DNA from: Erythrocercus mccallii
Taxonomy: Eukaryota > Chordata > Aves > Passeriformes > Dicruridae
Length of the DNA: 64,000 nt
NCBI GenBank assembly: GCA_013397435.1
Contig: VZRG01000184.1
Coordinates: forward strand, 745,836-809,835
Direction of reading: 5' to 3'
Below are positions 34,171 through 48,700 of the stretch, piece after piece (within the stretch, counting starts at the first letter, position 1; every line of letters starts with the position of its first letter). The notes beneath the pieces were generated by a model. That model made no database searches. It worked only from the letters and a program-made list of their open reading frames with translations, and was not told where the DNA came from. The translations under genes were made by a program, and so were the position numbers.

Positions 34171-36614
34171 TGGAAAGAATGGTAGCCACTATTTGATTTT
34201 GAAGCATATGGAATGTCTCAAACACCTATTATGTGAGAAAGTGGGAGAATAGAGTCTGTTTCACATGCTTACAGGAATGTTGTAATGTACATTTCTTAAT
34301 GAGACACACAAGTCTCTGACTGCCACAAGGACCTTTGAATCCAGTGGCTACTTAGGCCAGTGGTACTTGTCCAGAAGGATACTATCTATGCTGACTTGCT
34401 CTCCTTAGTAGACAAAGTACATGAAGAATCAAGAATTCTGGAATCACTTCATTGCTGCTTCCCAGTGGAAACAATTTCTCTTGGCACACAAATTACATCA
34501 GTTTTGCAGCACGGCTCTTTTGCCGCTAGTGGTTCAATGACTGTCACTATCAGGGGCAGGAGCCAAACAAGCTATGGTTCTGCATCTGTGTTTATAATTT
34601 TTAGGAAAGCCACATGTGGAATGTATGTGAAAATGATGTAATCTAGCATGGTAAATCCACTTTTCTGGAAAAAAAAAAAGGAATAAAAGGAAATTAAAAA
34701 AGAATTTCTGGATGCTGACATATGTTCTACCAATGATATTAAAAAAGACTAGGATCTTTTAATCAAAACTAATTGCCTTTCTCTTTATTCCATTACTGAT
34801 GTGTCTGTTATGCAATTATTGGAGGTCTGCACATATACAAATTCCAAATCCCATGACAATTAAAAAATACAGCTTTAAAGTCACTTTTGCCAAGGCAGAA
34901 AGGACCATATGTCAGCTTCTTCATTAAGTAATCATAACTGTTTCTTGCTACAGTAGGGTATATCTGTATCTTCTTCAGAGGTTATTATGTGCCTACCGCT
35001 CATTGCTCCCTGTGATGCAAATGTGATTTGCATGTATGCACACACTTGAACATAATGAAAGTGACTCCCAGATTTTTATGACCATCTTGAGAGCCTGGCT
35101 GTGATGAACCATGCAGTCTAACAATGGCACTTGCTTCCATCACAGTCCTAGTGCTGGATCTTTGCTTAGAAGATACGTGCAAGCCAATGATTTTTTTTGT
35201 GTGTGTGTTTTTGGTTTGTTTGTTTTTGGTTTTCTTTATTTTTTTAAAAAAATATTTAAACTGAGTGGAATAAATGTAAGAAAACCAATGTTAATTTAAT
35301 GTTAAAGAAAATAAAAAAAATGAAAAGCTGCATTTCACGAGGCAGACTTTTGAAAGTCTGAGTCACATCTTTCTTGTTCTTGTTGTGTTTGTTTTTTAAA
35401 GAATGGCATAAAAAAGTAGAATACAATGGGATGTTCTGAAGACACGAGGCTTTAGATTTTCTCCTTTTTAGAAGTTAAAATGTTCCTTCACTCTGAAATA
35501 GGATTAGTTATTACAGGTCCAGTGCAGAGGAGGATTTGCACCAGTCAGTTCTCTGTGAGCTTGTGCATTAACACATGGAGTGCACCAACCTCACCCAGAG
35601 GTATGCAGTCTCAAAATGATCCAATACCCTTTTCACAGCTCCTTTTGGTAGCTCTCTAGGAAAAGACAACAAAATATAATGCTGTCATTCCCCTGCCTCA
35701 GAGTAATAAAAGTAAATGTGCTGCCAACACTGCCTTGCTTGTTGGAATTTAAAAATGTGTTCAAATCACACGTGTGCCACAGCACTGGCCACAGAGGTTA
35801 GACCCAAATTGTACCAGGTACCTACCTCCTTAAGCTAATTGACTGGTCACAGCCCAGAGACTGGTGCTTAACAGTCCTGAATATTTTCACAGAAGAGGCA
35901 GAGGAAGAGGAGACTGATCTTGTTCAGGCACAGAATGATGATGTAATTTCAGTATCTGATCAGAAGAAGTAATGTTCCAGATACAGGAACAATCCAGAGG
36001 ATGAAGCATAGCTTTGTAGCTGAAACACTTGAATGCTCCTTAGATTGGGTGCAATTGCCCTGTGGAATTGTTCCTGCTGGAAATGCTGGGAGGCAACATG
36101 TCTGATTTGGACTAAATGCTTAGATTTACACAGCTGTAGTCAGCTGAAGTTACTCCATTCCAAGTGCATTTTTTCATAATGGATGTTTCACACAGTGGGT
36201 GAAGTATAAGGGCAATACTTTCACATCCATCCTCTTTCAGGCCATAGTAAGGTAGATTTCATTAAATCAGCCAAGCCTTCACACATCACTTTTGGGTACT
36301 ATAAAAGAAGACAGTTTACCACAGGTTGATTTCTCCTCTCTCCTCTCCATGGCACCTAGCTCTGCATTATCTATATAAGCCACTGAAATTGACAACAGGG
36401 GTGCTTGGGCTAGAGGGAAGGGAGGAGATATACCTCACAAAAACTTTAATAGCTCCAAGGAGTTGGGTACTGGTTGCACTGGTAAGGAAAGCAGAACTTT
36501 AAATGGAGGTTCAAAGTCAGCTTACACTGAATTGACCAAGTAGGGTTATGTACAGTATAAGGAATTACATTTCAGCTTGAGACCCTTTGTGAGGCAGATA
36601 GAAAGAAAACATTG
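34171..36614. other. unannotated DNA between two CR1 copies
   Basis: A T/G-rich simple tract lies at about 35189-35250. A weak acceptor-plus-open-frame piece lies at 35893-35972 (+): 26 codons starting EAEEEETDLVQAQNDD and ending in TAA. It is purine-rich at its start and not supported by any partner exon, so I do not annotate it as coding. Confidence 0.5.
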
Positions 36615-37095
36615 GATAGTGTCAGTTGGAAAAGACCTTAAAGATCATCTAGTTCCAACTTCCCTACCATGGGCCTGCATACCTCCCACTAGACCAGGTT
36701 TCTCAAAGCCCCAACCAACCTGGTCTTGAACACTTCCAGGGATGGGTCATCCACAACTTCTCTCAGCAACATGTTCCAGTGCCTCACCACACACTCTCAC
36801 AGTAAAGAATTTCCTCCTAATGTCTATATCTTCCTAAATATGTCTTCTTTCAGTTTGAAGGCATTCCCTCTTGTCCTATCTCTTCACACCCTTGTAAAAG
36901 TCCCTCTCCAGCTTTCTTGTAGGATTCCTTCAGGTACTGGAAGGTGCTGTAAGGTCTCTTTGCAGCCTTCTTTTGTCCAGTCTGGACAACCCAAAGTCTC
37001 TTAGCCTGTCTTTATAGAAGAGGTGCTCCAGCCCTCTGGTCATCCTTGTGACCCTCATTTGAACTTATTCCATCAGGTCCACGTCCTTATTTTGT
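36615..37095 (-). mobile_element. CR1 LINE, 3'-end fragment, reverse orientation
   Basis: Plus-strand text such as 'gttggaaaagaccttaaaga', 'tcatctagttccaact', 'ccatgggc', 'cattccctcttgtcctatct', 'ctggacaacccaaagtctct' and 'ctccagccctctggtcatcc' is the reverse complement of the CR1 3' region, so the element reads on the minus strand. It is 5'-truncated. The 92-codon plus-strand open frame inside it is antisense CR1 and not a gene. The octamer tail expected near 36600 is missing or eroded. Confidence 0.92.
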
Positions 37096-40000
37096 TTGAC
37101 AGTTTTAGGGCATAATTAAGCTGTAAATTTTGGACAGGTTGCCTTTCAATGAGGTGAGAGGGAGACAAGTGTACAGTGATACTTTCCTTGTGTACTTTCT
37201 CAGCTAACTCTGGTCTACTTCAGGTCTTCCTTGTGAGGTCCTTCCCTCTCAGAGAAGGAGACACTCTGTGAGGTTGGTTTTTCAGGCAGGTTTGTTTGAG
37301 CATGATATACTACATTAATTGTCCACTCTTCAGTTACAGCTGATTTATCATGTCACAAGTGATAGCAGAACCTGAGCCTTTTAGTTTTTAATCCACAAAA
37401 CTACAAATAGTCATCCTAACAGGAAAGATAAGCATGGCTGCAGTCCTGATATGCAATCCTACTTTGAAATGCTGAAACAACTTCAGTTTCTCATGAAGGA
37501 AGACTGTCCATCTTTGCGCGCATGTTCTTGTGGCACATATCCAGCAGGGAGACAATACATCAAAACATAATTTTTCCAACACGCTTCTCCTTCTTCAAGT
37601 TTAGACCATTTTGTACTCAGAGTGAGTTTTTAACTGTAGGGTGTCCAAAACTCTTCCTGGAAAATGTCATGGAGAAATAAAGGTTTGAGTACTATATCAA
37701 ATAGGCATGTGAGTCTGACCCAGCTGGGATTGCTGTGTCAGCTGCACGTGTACCACACAGATGGCTGGCACGTGCTTAGCAAGTTCATTGGGTCTCCTGT
37801 GTATCAGGTGATCCACAGAGGGTAGGTGTACTGTAGATCTCCCAGGGGGATCCCTCTGAGGAGCATCCAGCTTCTTGAGAATTGATGTGTCCATGAGCAG
37901 GGGACATTCACCTGAGCCTTCCAGGCAACAAGAGGGCAGCAGGGGTTGCTTGGCTGCTGTGGCATTGCTGCAGAAAAGGGAAAATTTCTTCTTCCTCTCA
38001 GTCAAAACTTCCAGGTAGGCATAACCTCTGCACAGAACACTCCAGCTTTGCTCAACTTGCAAGGAGAAAGCTTGGGCTGCCTTGTCCCATTATCTGCTAC
38101 CTGCCCCGGCACACAGTGTATGTATGAGACTGTGTGGTGCTGGCACATGTCTAGTGTCCTCCCAGATGTGTCCTGCCCTCCTTGAATGGAAGTGATGCTG
38201 GTGCTGTGTGTCCAGCAATACCTGTAGTACCTGATGGGATGTGGTGTGTGCAAAAATCTTGATTGGTAAATAAAGCCTGTTTTTCTCATTCAGTTGCCCA
38301 TAATTGTAAACATCTGTAATGCTGGATGTTTTTTGTGTTTGAAGGCTTTGCTGAGAAAACATGGCTTTGAAAATCAAAACAGAGAGCAGAGCTACACCAT
38401 CAAGTTAGGTCATTTTATGGCTCTTGACAGCATGGTGCAATTTTAAATTTTCATTTAATTTTTTTTTTTTTTTCAGTGAGAAAGGATATAAGCATATTGA
38501 AAGTATCACCCAATGCATTTACCAAGAATGTTAGTACTTTAGGGAAGACAATCCTTTTCTTCTTGTTTAGAGAACAGTTGGGATATGATGTCTCCTGCTA
38601 TGAAGAAGAGTTACCTAACAACAGCTGACCTTAAGGTTAAATGCTGAGGCTGGCAACACATTCTGTCTGCTGCTTCTCTTTTAAGGTAGAAGATGTGCAC
38701 TCTGGTCATGAAACTCAGAAGGACACAGATGAACCTTCCTCTGTATCACAGCAGATAGACCTTCAGGGTGTTTTTTTGTGCTCTGCATTTCATGTTCTGA
38801 TCTTTCCATTGAGTGGTGATAATTGGAGATCAATAAATTCTATCATGAAATCTACAATTCATCCATCAACATTTTGTCATGTTCAGGAGAACTCTGCCTC
38901 TTTTGCCCAAAGAACTGGAAGAAAAGTTTGAGTGATTCATATGCCATAAGCCACATCCCTGGGTACCACCCAGAGACCACAGTCCCCACTTCTGCACAGC
39001 CTCTGCTCCCTGTGGCTAACCCCAACCCAATGCATGGAGAGGCTGAGCCCAGTGGACGTTTCAGGTCTGGGTTCACGTGGCAATGCTTGCAAAAGTCAGC
39101 TGCTCTCTCGAGTCTGCCACAGGAATGCCACATACGTATATCACTGCCCCCTCCTAGCCTAACAAGGTATTTAGCAGCTGAGGAAAATGAGAATTAGTTT
39201 TCCTGTCCATGGAGAGTTTTTGAAATTTCAACATTTTTTCCTTGCCTAACACATGATAAAAAAGATGTCCTCTTGGATGGAAACTCAGGAGACTAATCAG
39301 GAAAATATGCATCAAGGCAAAACATTTCATTAAGCAAGATAGACAATTCATTAAAATTAAGCTAAAAAGACTAATTCACTTTTTTCTACTTTAAAAATTA
39401 TTCTTTAGTGCAAAATGCTACATTGAGAGCAATTTCTATGTGAAAAACTATATACATATTAATACACATTAAAATGGAAGGCTCTTGTCAACTTTGAAAG
39501 GTCTGCTTCTTCATCAGGCAAATTCTTCTACTCAAGAAAGTTTAAAATAAATATTTCTCTGATTAAAAAATTATCCCAAACCACTTAAAGGCAAATTGCC
39601 TGTTCAGTGCTATCTGTGTACAAAGTAAGCATATGAAATTTTGTATTTGTGAACAACCTTGGTAGGACTTAAAGTGTTGCTTAGATGGATACATGAAACA
39701 AAAAGAGCCCAATGACCTGGTTTTGTGGTGAGCTGAAAGTCTGTGAGGCAAGTGTAAAAGAGCCTTATGGCATGTATTTAGAAGTGAGTTATTCTAAATT
39801 CACAATATCAGCAAAATATTTTAGACTGGAAAAAGGAGATGGAAAAATGTCATGGAAGGAGGTCAAAATGTTGTTGCTGAACTCTAAAATTTCAATTCTT
39901 CAGTGCTATTGTGCTTTTCTGCAATCTTTATTTTAAAAACATTCTAGTCTCAGTTGGAAGAAGGGCTGGGTACATCCCAGTGCTACAGCAACCATAATTA

Positions 40001-41364
40001 ATCAGGCCTTGTCCAAAGCTGAAATACATCATCCCACTATCAAAACTGAAATCACAGATTTGCAGCTTTGGTTTGCTGCAATTTTTATAGTTTGGTGCCC
40101 AAAGTATTACATGGCATGATTTTATATAAATTTCAAAAAATAAACTTTGAAAAAAGACAAAATGTCAGCAAAGTCTTAGATAACATAATGGAAAATGTTA
40201 CTGAGGGCTTTTGAAATAACTACACTTGACAGACGAGAGTAACAGCAATGAAACAGTGGAATCTGAGGGATGAACCTTTATTGACCAAAAAGGAATGAGG
40301 TCTTACGTGGTTCTCTCAAGCTTATCTGCCATACTAAACCTTGTGGAGCCCATGTCCTGCTCCCAGGTCTGCCATCTGCCACTGTTTCTCCACCTGCAGG
40401 TAAAGCTTGACTTTCTTTGTAAAGTAATTTAAGTGATTCTTAGAGAATCATCCCAGCTTAAAACAGCAGTGACTTTGAGAGATATATCTGTTAGCTGAGA
40501 CTTCACTTCAGACAATGTTTTCTATTTAATTTTGTTTCTCGTAAATGCTGTGGAAAAGACAAGACCAGAAATGGCAGGAGGATGACATTGGACAAGAAGA
40601 TACAAGTGATGTGCATGGAGTGCCTTGAAAAATACTATATGTCAAAATCCAGATAAATATATGTAGAACAGCTTGGTGTACACCTTCTGATTCAGTTTCT
40701 GAAATATTTGCCACCATATGTGCACAGGTTATGTGTTGCTTTTACAGAGCTAAAACATACAGAATGGTAATTATGAGAGTCAATTTAATTAAGTATTTGA
40801 AAATTAGCAGCTATCATTTTTGTCTCTATACTTTCTCCAATATGCAGTGCTTACTAATTTGCATATGCCAAAATTAAGGCCTAGTAGATGGAAGCAGCCA
40901 ACATTTTGTAGTTCTCTCTTTATTTTAATAAGCCTGTCCTGAGAGGTGACATATATACAGCCCCCAAATTGCTTATGCCCTCTGACTGGAGAAGACATGA
41001 CAACACTGGCAGACATTGGCAGCAGCCTCTAATTGCACAGGCCCTGGCAAACAACTTGACTTCTGCTGACTACCAGTGAGCCCTGAGGGAAAGACTGCCA
41101 GAATATCTTGGCAGAACCACCATTAAACATGCAAAGGCCCCAGGCAGAGGATAAGGCATGAGCCTCTTCTTCCTCTCTCAGAAGCCAGTGCCAGCTTGTC
41201 AGCTGCCCACCAGCCTCTGGCTGCCCCTGCCACGGGGAGCAGGACTGGTGGCCCAGGGTGTGGTGCCCTGCCTGGGTGCTCAGGTGGAGTCCTGCGGCCT
41301 CTGAGCACCGGGAAGAGCCTGCCCCATGACGTGAACTGTGATTGGGTAATCGGCCATAATTATA
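37096..41364. other. unannotated DNA, no supported gene
   Basis: Contains a 15-base T run (38459-38473) followed by CAG. A strong acceptor-like sequence ends at 38688 and is followed by an open phase-0 stretch (VEDVHSGHETQKDTDEPSSV at its start) without a convincing donor. A GC-richer patch lies at about 41150-41330. None of these is enough to call a gene. Confidence 0.5.
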
Positions 41365-41440
41365 GTTAATGATAGCACTGTCTGGGCACCCCTGCCAGAG
41401 TCAGGACCCCATTGTGCTTGGCACTGTGCAAACATTTAGC
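41365..41440. repeat. probable ancient interspersed-repeat fragment
   Basis: The text 'gagtcaggaccccattgtgc' followed by 'ttggcactgtgcaaacat' resembles a short conserved segment ('accccattgtgctaggcgct' then 'gtacaaacaca') that I remember as abundant in turtle, crocodilian and bird genomes. I cannot assign a family name from memory. Only the core match is clear, so the ends are guesses. Confidence 0.4.
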
Positions 41441-42574
41441 AGGTAAATTAGACACTGGAGTCAAAGCACCTTAATATGCCTGGCGATCTGACAGCAGCAC
41501 CTTAAAGGTGTGTGGAGATAAAGCTACCTGGCCTGCTCCAGTAGTCTGAAGGGAACTCGGAGAGATGGAGGTGCGTGGGCGGCTGTTCAGCTGTGAATGG
41601 TCCTGCAGAGCTGGTGATTTTTTTCTGGTGGAGACTCAATATATTGGGCAAGGTTTTGTCAGTGTGAAACTATTTGTGGGTTGAGGTTGACTCCCATAAA
41701 TAGTGTCAGGAGTAGAGGACCGGGGTCACAGAGCTGGTGGGGGAAGAGTTCCCTGGTTAGCCAACTTACAGGAAGAAGTATTATCTGTGGGAGATGGTGG
41801 TGTGGACTGGGGGTGCTGATTTTCCAACCTCTCTTTCTCTTCACCTGTGACCTCTCAGTTAATCCAGGAGACAGGAGCTGAGGGCCAGGCTTTTATTCTT
41901 GTTTACCTTGTCCTCTTTGTGTAAATAGTTAAGCATTAATTGGAGCAGGGTTGAGTGTCCTGCATGTCACACCTTCCAGGAGAATGTTTTAACTAGCATG
42001 CCAGGAGTCATTCTTCACACTCTTCCTCCATGACTATCTGGATAAGAACTGGGATAGCTCCAAAAAGAGGAGACAGAGCAGCCTCTTCCACAAAATACCC
42101 ACAAAACACCTCCTGGGTTGAAGTTCTCACATGCAAAACTCTGCCTTGAACCAGTGGACACTTTAGATCTGCACTAACACATTCCACCTCTCAAGTCACT
42201 GATAGCCAGGAGGTTATAAATACATAGAGATGTGTCTCTCCTGTAGGAGCTGTTCTGTTTTTGTTAGAGTACTTATACAGTCATGTAGTAAGGAAGTGAA
42301 ATGGCTTAAGAGCCATGACAGTGAAGCCAGCCTGTTGGGAAATGGAGAATGGCCTTCAGTGTTGCTCTAGTGAAGGCCAAGTTACACTGCAAAATAATGA
42401 AAGTGACTGCAGTATCCTATCTCAGGATATCCTCATAGACTGCTTGATTAATCACTGCTGAGAGAGAGAGACATTAAAACCTGCCTCTCAGTTTTTGCTG
42501 GTGTTTTAAAGGAGAAGGATACCAAAAAATCCATCTGTAAAATGTTCATGAATATGAACACAGGGAAATATGTT
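41441..42574. other. unannotated DNA
   Basis: No gene or known repeat recognised. A short (GA)n run occurs at 42459-42470. Confidence 0.55.
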
Positions 42575-42770
42575 TTAATGTGAGGGTGACTGAGCACTGT
42601 ACAAGTTTCCCAAAGAGCTGGCTGAGTTTCCATTCTTGAAGGTATTCAAAAGCTGCCTGGACATGGTCTTGGGCAACTGGCTCTCAATGACCCCGCTTCA
42701 GCAGGGATGGGGTGAACTAAATGATCAGCAGAGGTTCTTTCCATCCTCAACCATTCCAGGATTCTGTGAT
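42575..42770 (+). mobile_element. CR1 LINE, short 3'-end fragment
   Basis: 'gtgagggtgactgagcactg', 'gtttcccaaagagctgg', 'attcttgaaggtattcaaaa', 'gctgcctggacatggtcttg' and 'ccatcctcaaccattccagg' with 'attctgtga' follow the order of the CR1 3' UTR. About 200 bp remain. It is the same broad subfamily type as the copy at 33755. A 73-codon plus-strand open frame overlapping it is not a gene. Confidence 0.88.
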
Positions 42771-45700
42771 CTGCCTCTTCAGTCCGTTGACTCTTTCAAA
42801 ATTTCCCAAAGTGAATTGTATCATTTTCAGTCAAATGCAACATTTCCTGTTGAATGAATGACATTTTACAGGTTTTCATTCCACCAAGGCTAATTAAAAT
42901 ATTCTAATTCCATTTTTATTCAAACTGTGTTGTTCCTATCCTAAAGTTTTTCAGTTCAGAAGCACAACTAATAGAGCTTGTTATTTGCACAGTTCTAGGG
43001 CTGCAAGCTCAAATGGCACAAACACCTCTCCTGCTCTAATGAAGAGGGATTTTCAAAACGACTTTTTGAAGCTCTGACTACCAATTCAGTGTGGTATGTT
43101 GACTGGTAGCCTTACCTTGATGGTTAAAACAACAGTCCATGCGTGCATGACGCTTTTGAGAGCAAGCCATGCTGTAGGACCCTGCCCTCAGGAGTTTTCA
43201 ATATTATCCAGTCATTATAGCAAAGAGGACAGTAAAGCATGGGCAGGGTGTGTGTGTGCATATAAATACCAAAGATTTTTGCAGCAGGAGAAGATGAGAG
43301 AAAATGTTCCTGCCACAGGAACATCTTGGTTGCTTACATTTTTGTTTTCTGTTAAGCAGTGCAACCTTTTCATTTCAGTGGCTCACGTGAGCTTGTCTGG
43401 GAACAGTGCTAAGGGAAAAAAGGAGACAAAGAGCACAGCATGGGACTAGGCAAGTATTCCTGCCACAGGGCAAGGACATATGCCAGGTTTTCTGCGATAG
43501 ACGAGTGCCAAACTGCTGAAAAGCAAGGTACAGAACAGGGGACAGGAAGCTTTGGCAGGAAGAAGGCATGGTAGTTTTTTAATAAAATTGTTTAATGGTT
43601 GTGGTAATTAAAAGAAAAATTGATATGCCATGTTTTTTACAGAATGGTAGTTGAGTACTACTTTACAGCCAAATTCACAGCACACTGCAATCTACTACAA
43701 GAATTGACTTTAGTGGGTTTTGGATTAGGCCTTTGGAACACAAGCCTGAAGCAGAGTCTGTCAGCCCATTAAAAGTGAAAAAAATTAAAAGGACCATGAA
43801 TCAATCCTCCCCATATCTGCTCCAGATTCTGAATCAAAACCATCCCTTGGTTCATCTGATTGCCAGAGAAAAGGGAAAAATGGAGAAAAAAAGTCTTTCA
43901 GTGTCTGTGGAAAGATTTCTCATCTGCAATACCTCAAATTTCTTGGGAATTACGTGGAGTGTACCTTGAAGAAGTGCATTTCTTTACTAAGATTTACAGT
44001 AAGTGCAGCTCATGTCTGCCAGCCTCCAGCAACATGCCCACACTGTGCGCAGAGCTGGGATTGTAGCACGTGAGATGTACTGAAACCAGCTTTCATCTAG
44101 CACATATAAGAGCCAGGAAGATACAGTGGTGTAAGCTCTCACTCCTTCCTTCCAAAACACATATGGAATTCCTTCCATAGCCTGTGCAGCTGCAGATTCC
44201 CTCCCATGCCCTGGAAGCTGGCTAGGACATGGCCACGCTGCTGTCACATCTCCGATTACTGAACCGTCTACGGTGCCTTGGCAGTGCTATGGATGAAGTC
44301 TGTTTACCTAAGACAGAATCTTGGCCTGCCACTGCAAATCCACCATTACTGCTCCATGTCTTGGTGGAGTCACTCCTGGGTTACATAAATATAATTGAAA
44401 TCAGAATCAGACCTGCTGATCCTCATTATTTTGTTGTTTTTCATATCAAGATGGCCATCTCAAATCATCTACATGGCACACAAGGACCTGAACTACCAGG
44501 TCTCCCTGGTTTTATTTGTTATGGATGGTATTTACTGCTCTGTAGAAGCCTGTCACAGGTCTGTGCATGTCTAACCAATGCACATACATGATGCAGGTCC
44601 TGGCACAGTTTCATCCACAGTAAATCAAGACTCATTCAAGTTTTGATGATTGTAGCTGATCAGAGACCCTATGCGTTCCTGCTTAATGGCCCCATACTTG
44701 TTGTAACTGAAGCTTTATTACCACATCACACAAAACACGGTCACAGTCCCAGTCAAAAAAACAACATACAGGTTACAAAGAATAATGTGAAACTACAATC
44801 TAGAAAAGCAGGGTGTGTCACTCTCTTTCGTCACAGGTCACTCTCTTTCTGTCACCAATCTCTTTCTGTTTTACATTTCCCATTTATGCATTTCCTTAGG
44901 TCTTCCTTTGCTCTCCACATTCACCTTGTCTGAAGACTAACAAAGGATAAACGAACAGCAGAGCAAGTGTGGGTGGATTTTTAGGGGCAAAGGATGGCAG
45001 TCAAATGTGACAGAAATGGCAATGCTTCTTTCTCTGCTTGGCGACAAGCAGGGCTGGGACATTCAGAAAGCTGTGATGATGAAAGTGTTTGGAATGGTGT
45101 TTTTCTAAGCTATTGTGTTCAACTCAGCTGCAACAAATTATAGAGAAATATAATGAACTAACTAAATAAACAGCGTCGGCAAGGTAGATGTTGGATGAGA
45201 TGCTATGATGTTGGATAAATAATAGGAGATGAAAACTTAATTATAGGCCAGATTGTTTCCCTCCACTGAAGGAAGCTCTTGAGTTCCCCCTGCAGAATTT
45301 TCACAGGTTTCTTCTGCTCTTTGGGTGGGTTTGTAGGACTTGTGACAATCTGTTGATACACTCAGGAACGTTCAGACACCTGCTTACTTATAGGAAATTT
45401 TTCTCCCTCCTTTCATTTCTCCAGTCCCTTCAGCTTTGTGACTGTGTGATTTCAACAGAGACATTTTGCTGAGGCATTTACCTGTAAGTCCTCTTCCTGA
45501 ACTCCTTTTCTCTTTTGGGTTATCATGCTGTGGACTGTGGAAGAGTTAGAGCTGCTTGTTGACTTTTAGCTGAGTTTCTTATGGTACCATGAACAGATGG
45601 GATAGATGAAAGCCCTCTTCCACCCATAGATTTGTTCTACAATATTTATCCTTCCTTTCTCTACTGATCCTCAGCCTCAAGAGCTCTGGGCCAGCCTAGG

Positions 45701-48700
45701 GTAACCCTGGCTGCCTCACAGAGGTGGGTCAATAGCATCAGATGTGAGCAGAAACACATGATGTATGTGGTCTTCTGGACTAGAAGACACATGATTTTAT
45801 TGACAACAGACTTCATAGTAACAAAACAAATTCCTGTGCAGAAGGAGCTGACATGGCCATTTAATTTTGGCTGCACAATCGTTTGCTTTCACAATTTCAT
45901 TAAGCAAAACATGGGAATTTGTCAAAGGGTTCTACAACAAGTGTCTGATTGCCTTCCTGAGTTTGTATGAAGAGTCATTTTGAGAGGTAGCTTCAAACTT
46001 GCTTGCTCAGCTCATTCCCCATAAAATTTACCCACCCCATCATCTACACCCACACCTACATGGTGTTCCATCCCCATTAAGACGAATCAAAACAAATCAA
46101 AAGAAAATTGCACATAATGAGTGGGAAGACTCACTTTCTCCTCTTCAGTTTAAACTGCTTGCAATCATCTTGCACAAAGAGGTAATACTTTTAATATGCA
46201 TTCTAAGGATGAGCAAAAGGCAAAGAATTATGACTTTACACGGCAAATATTGTATGTACAGAGCTCTCAGACTGCAGTACATATGGGACCAATCATTCAT
46301 TGTCTCAGAGGTGGAACAAAGCGAAGTCCTGTGCAAGCGACACGCTGAAATGGATATGTTGAATGGATGTTTCTTTCTGGAGCAATTGTATAATAGTTCA
46401 TAGAGATCTGAATAGTTAAAACAGGTAGTTGTGAAATTAAAACTAGTTTTAAAACGATGGCTGAAATGCAACTACCAGAAAACTCTATTTCTCCACCTCT
46501 ATACTTTGCAGACATTCTTCACCATTGAGTGATTTCTGCCAGATTTTATCTTTTCCTCCCATCACTGTCATTTGGCCAACATAACTGCAAATGATTAGTA
46601 TGAAAGATATTCTGACATCTATGGCATTGGAATAACTCTACCCAATCTAGGCCTAACTTTAAAATCCAGGTCCCAAACTCACCACAGTTACACAATAAAC
46701 TGACTGAAATCATATTTAGGCTATGCTAAAATACAAAATATCTAAGTAATTGTAACTGGAGACAGAATGGGAAATTAAATACTGAATAATTTGTAGAAAT
46801 TTGGTACATTTCTAGGCATTTTCTTTGCAAAGACAGAGAAAAAATTATGAGACAATGTATGTGATGTGAAGGGGGAAACCTGAGGGATATTTAGTGATGC
46901 TCTTATATGTCAAGATGATACCACTGAGCTAATGTGGAAGAAAAAACATTTCATGGAAGAAGATTAAGTCAAGACTAATATTCAGCTAAGCAATGGTGTA
47001 TTTTGAAAACAAGGACAAAAAATTTAAACTTGCCATAAAATCTATGTAGAATCTTCCCATGGAGTCTTTGCTGGTGTCAATGACCCTCCAACTTGAAATA
47101 ATATGAGTCTGACTTTCAGAGCAGTAAGACTTTTGCATTATTGAGGCCTAAAACCCCCCCAACTTTGCAAATATAAATTGACCGTGACTACTGTCGTGGA
47201 TCAAAGAGATGCAGAAAGCACAACAGCATTTTTCTGACTGCATCAATTTTTGATAAAGAATTAAAATGTTAGACCTGTACATTGAAAATAAAGCTATTTA
47301 ATTATTTTTTAAAAAACCAAAAAGTTACAACCTGAAAAAGGGATTGCCTCATCACACAAGATAATCAGAAAAGCATATCCTGGCAAACCATTTGCTATTT
47401 GACTATTTTGTTTACACTTGTACTGAGTTTACTACCCCAAAGCACAGAACAGTTTCCATCTCTGATATTCTACGTATGTCAACTTTAGAGACAGCCTACT
47501 CTGAAAATTTGCTCTTTTAGTTGCTTTATGGGTGACTGTTGTGACAAAACCTTGGCCAGCTTCTCTCCCTCACACATCTATGATAATTGCCTCATCCTCT
47601 CCTGGTCTTGCCAGCCTTATGGCCCATTCATTGCTTGATTATTTCTGCCCATGGATGCAGCAGAGAGGGAGATAGGAATGCTTAGATCTTTTGCACATAT
47701 TACCCAAATGCTCCCCTTTTCCCTCCTCTACTCCTAAGTGCTGTAGGTTTGTACAATGTCCTTCAGATGTCAAGGCCCTTTGGGCAATTGACAGCAAGTC
47801 AGAGATGGTGAACCTGTGAAGAAGCAAAGAGCTAAATCCCTTCCTCTTTCACAGTTTGCAAACACCTCTCTCTTTCTCTCTCTCTCTCTGATCTTGAGTC
47901 CTGAGGTTTTCTTTACTGTGGTTTGAACTACAGTTTAAAATGTTTCAATTGTCATCTTGCATTGTGATGCATCACATGGTGCCCCAGCCACAAAAAGGCC
48001 TAGTAATTTGGTTTCATCCTGTCACTGATTTTGATGTGTCTGGTGCAGCTGGATGTGGTCATGTCACGAGTTCCAACATTATCTTTAACAGGAAAACAAA
48101 TGTCAAGAGAGAAATACTATTGTCTCACAATTAGTTTTAAACAAATTGGACTTTGGAGAAGAGTTAAGATTCCCAGGTCTGCATGCCTGTACAAGGAAGT
48201 TTAAGATAAACTTTACATTTAACATGTGCAGTCATAGGTGAAAAGAGATGCAACCCTGAGACTTCACATGAAAGAACAGAGGATCTGATAATGCAGTTCT
48301 CAGGTAAAACCTCTCTTTAAAATTGCTTTGTGTACGGCAAGGTAGACTATATCTTCCACCACCCATTTTCCAGAGCAGTTATTTACTATTTGCTGTGATT
48401 GGTAACAGACACTTTGCACTCTCAACCTGATTTGACTGGAGTTGAAGATGGCCTGTCTTAATTTGGGATGTTTTTCCTCTTGAATAAATAAGAATGAAAG
48501 GGAAACAGCAAAGCAGACCTACTGCCAGGTCAGATATGTTAGGGCTGGGGGAGATTTTTAGCTCCAGCAATGACAGACGTTAAGAGGTTTACTTGCCTTG
48601 GTTAGAGGAGACAAAAAAACTTGTGAATCCTCCCTTTAGTCTTTTCCTGGTGCTTTCTTTGCTTGTGCAACCCTCTGACTCTCACAGAGAGAGGACTATT

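Noticed and set aside
35893..35972. Acidic terminal-exon-like piece (EAEEEETDLVQ..., 26 codons, +)
   Set aside because: The start is a purine tract that gives glutamates by composition, the stretch is short, and no partner exon fits.
36726..37004. 92-codon plus-strand open frame
   Set aside because: It is the antisense strand of the reverse-oriented CR1 copy.
38689..38771. Plus-strand stretch VEDVHSGHETQKD... after a strong acceptor
   Set aside because: The frame runs on into hydrophobic chance sequence, no good donor ends it, and its phase does not join the other candidates.
45999..46403. 134-codon plus-strand open frame
   Set aside because: No recognisable protein, overlapped by 108- and 72-codon minus frames, and a composition expected from AT-rich DNA.
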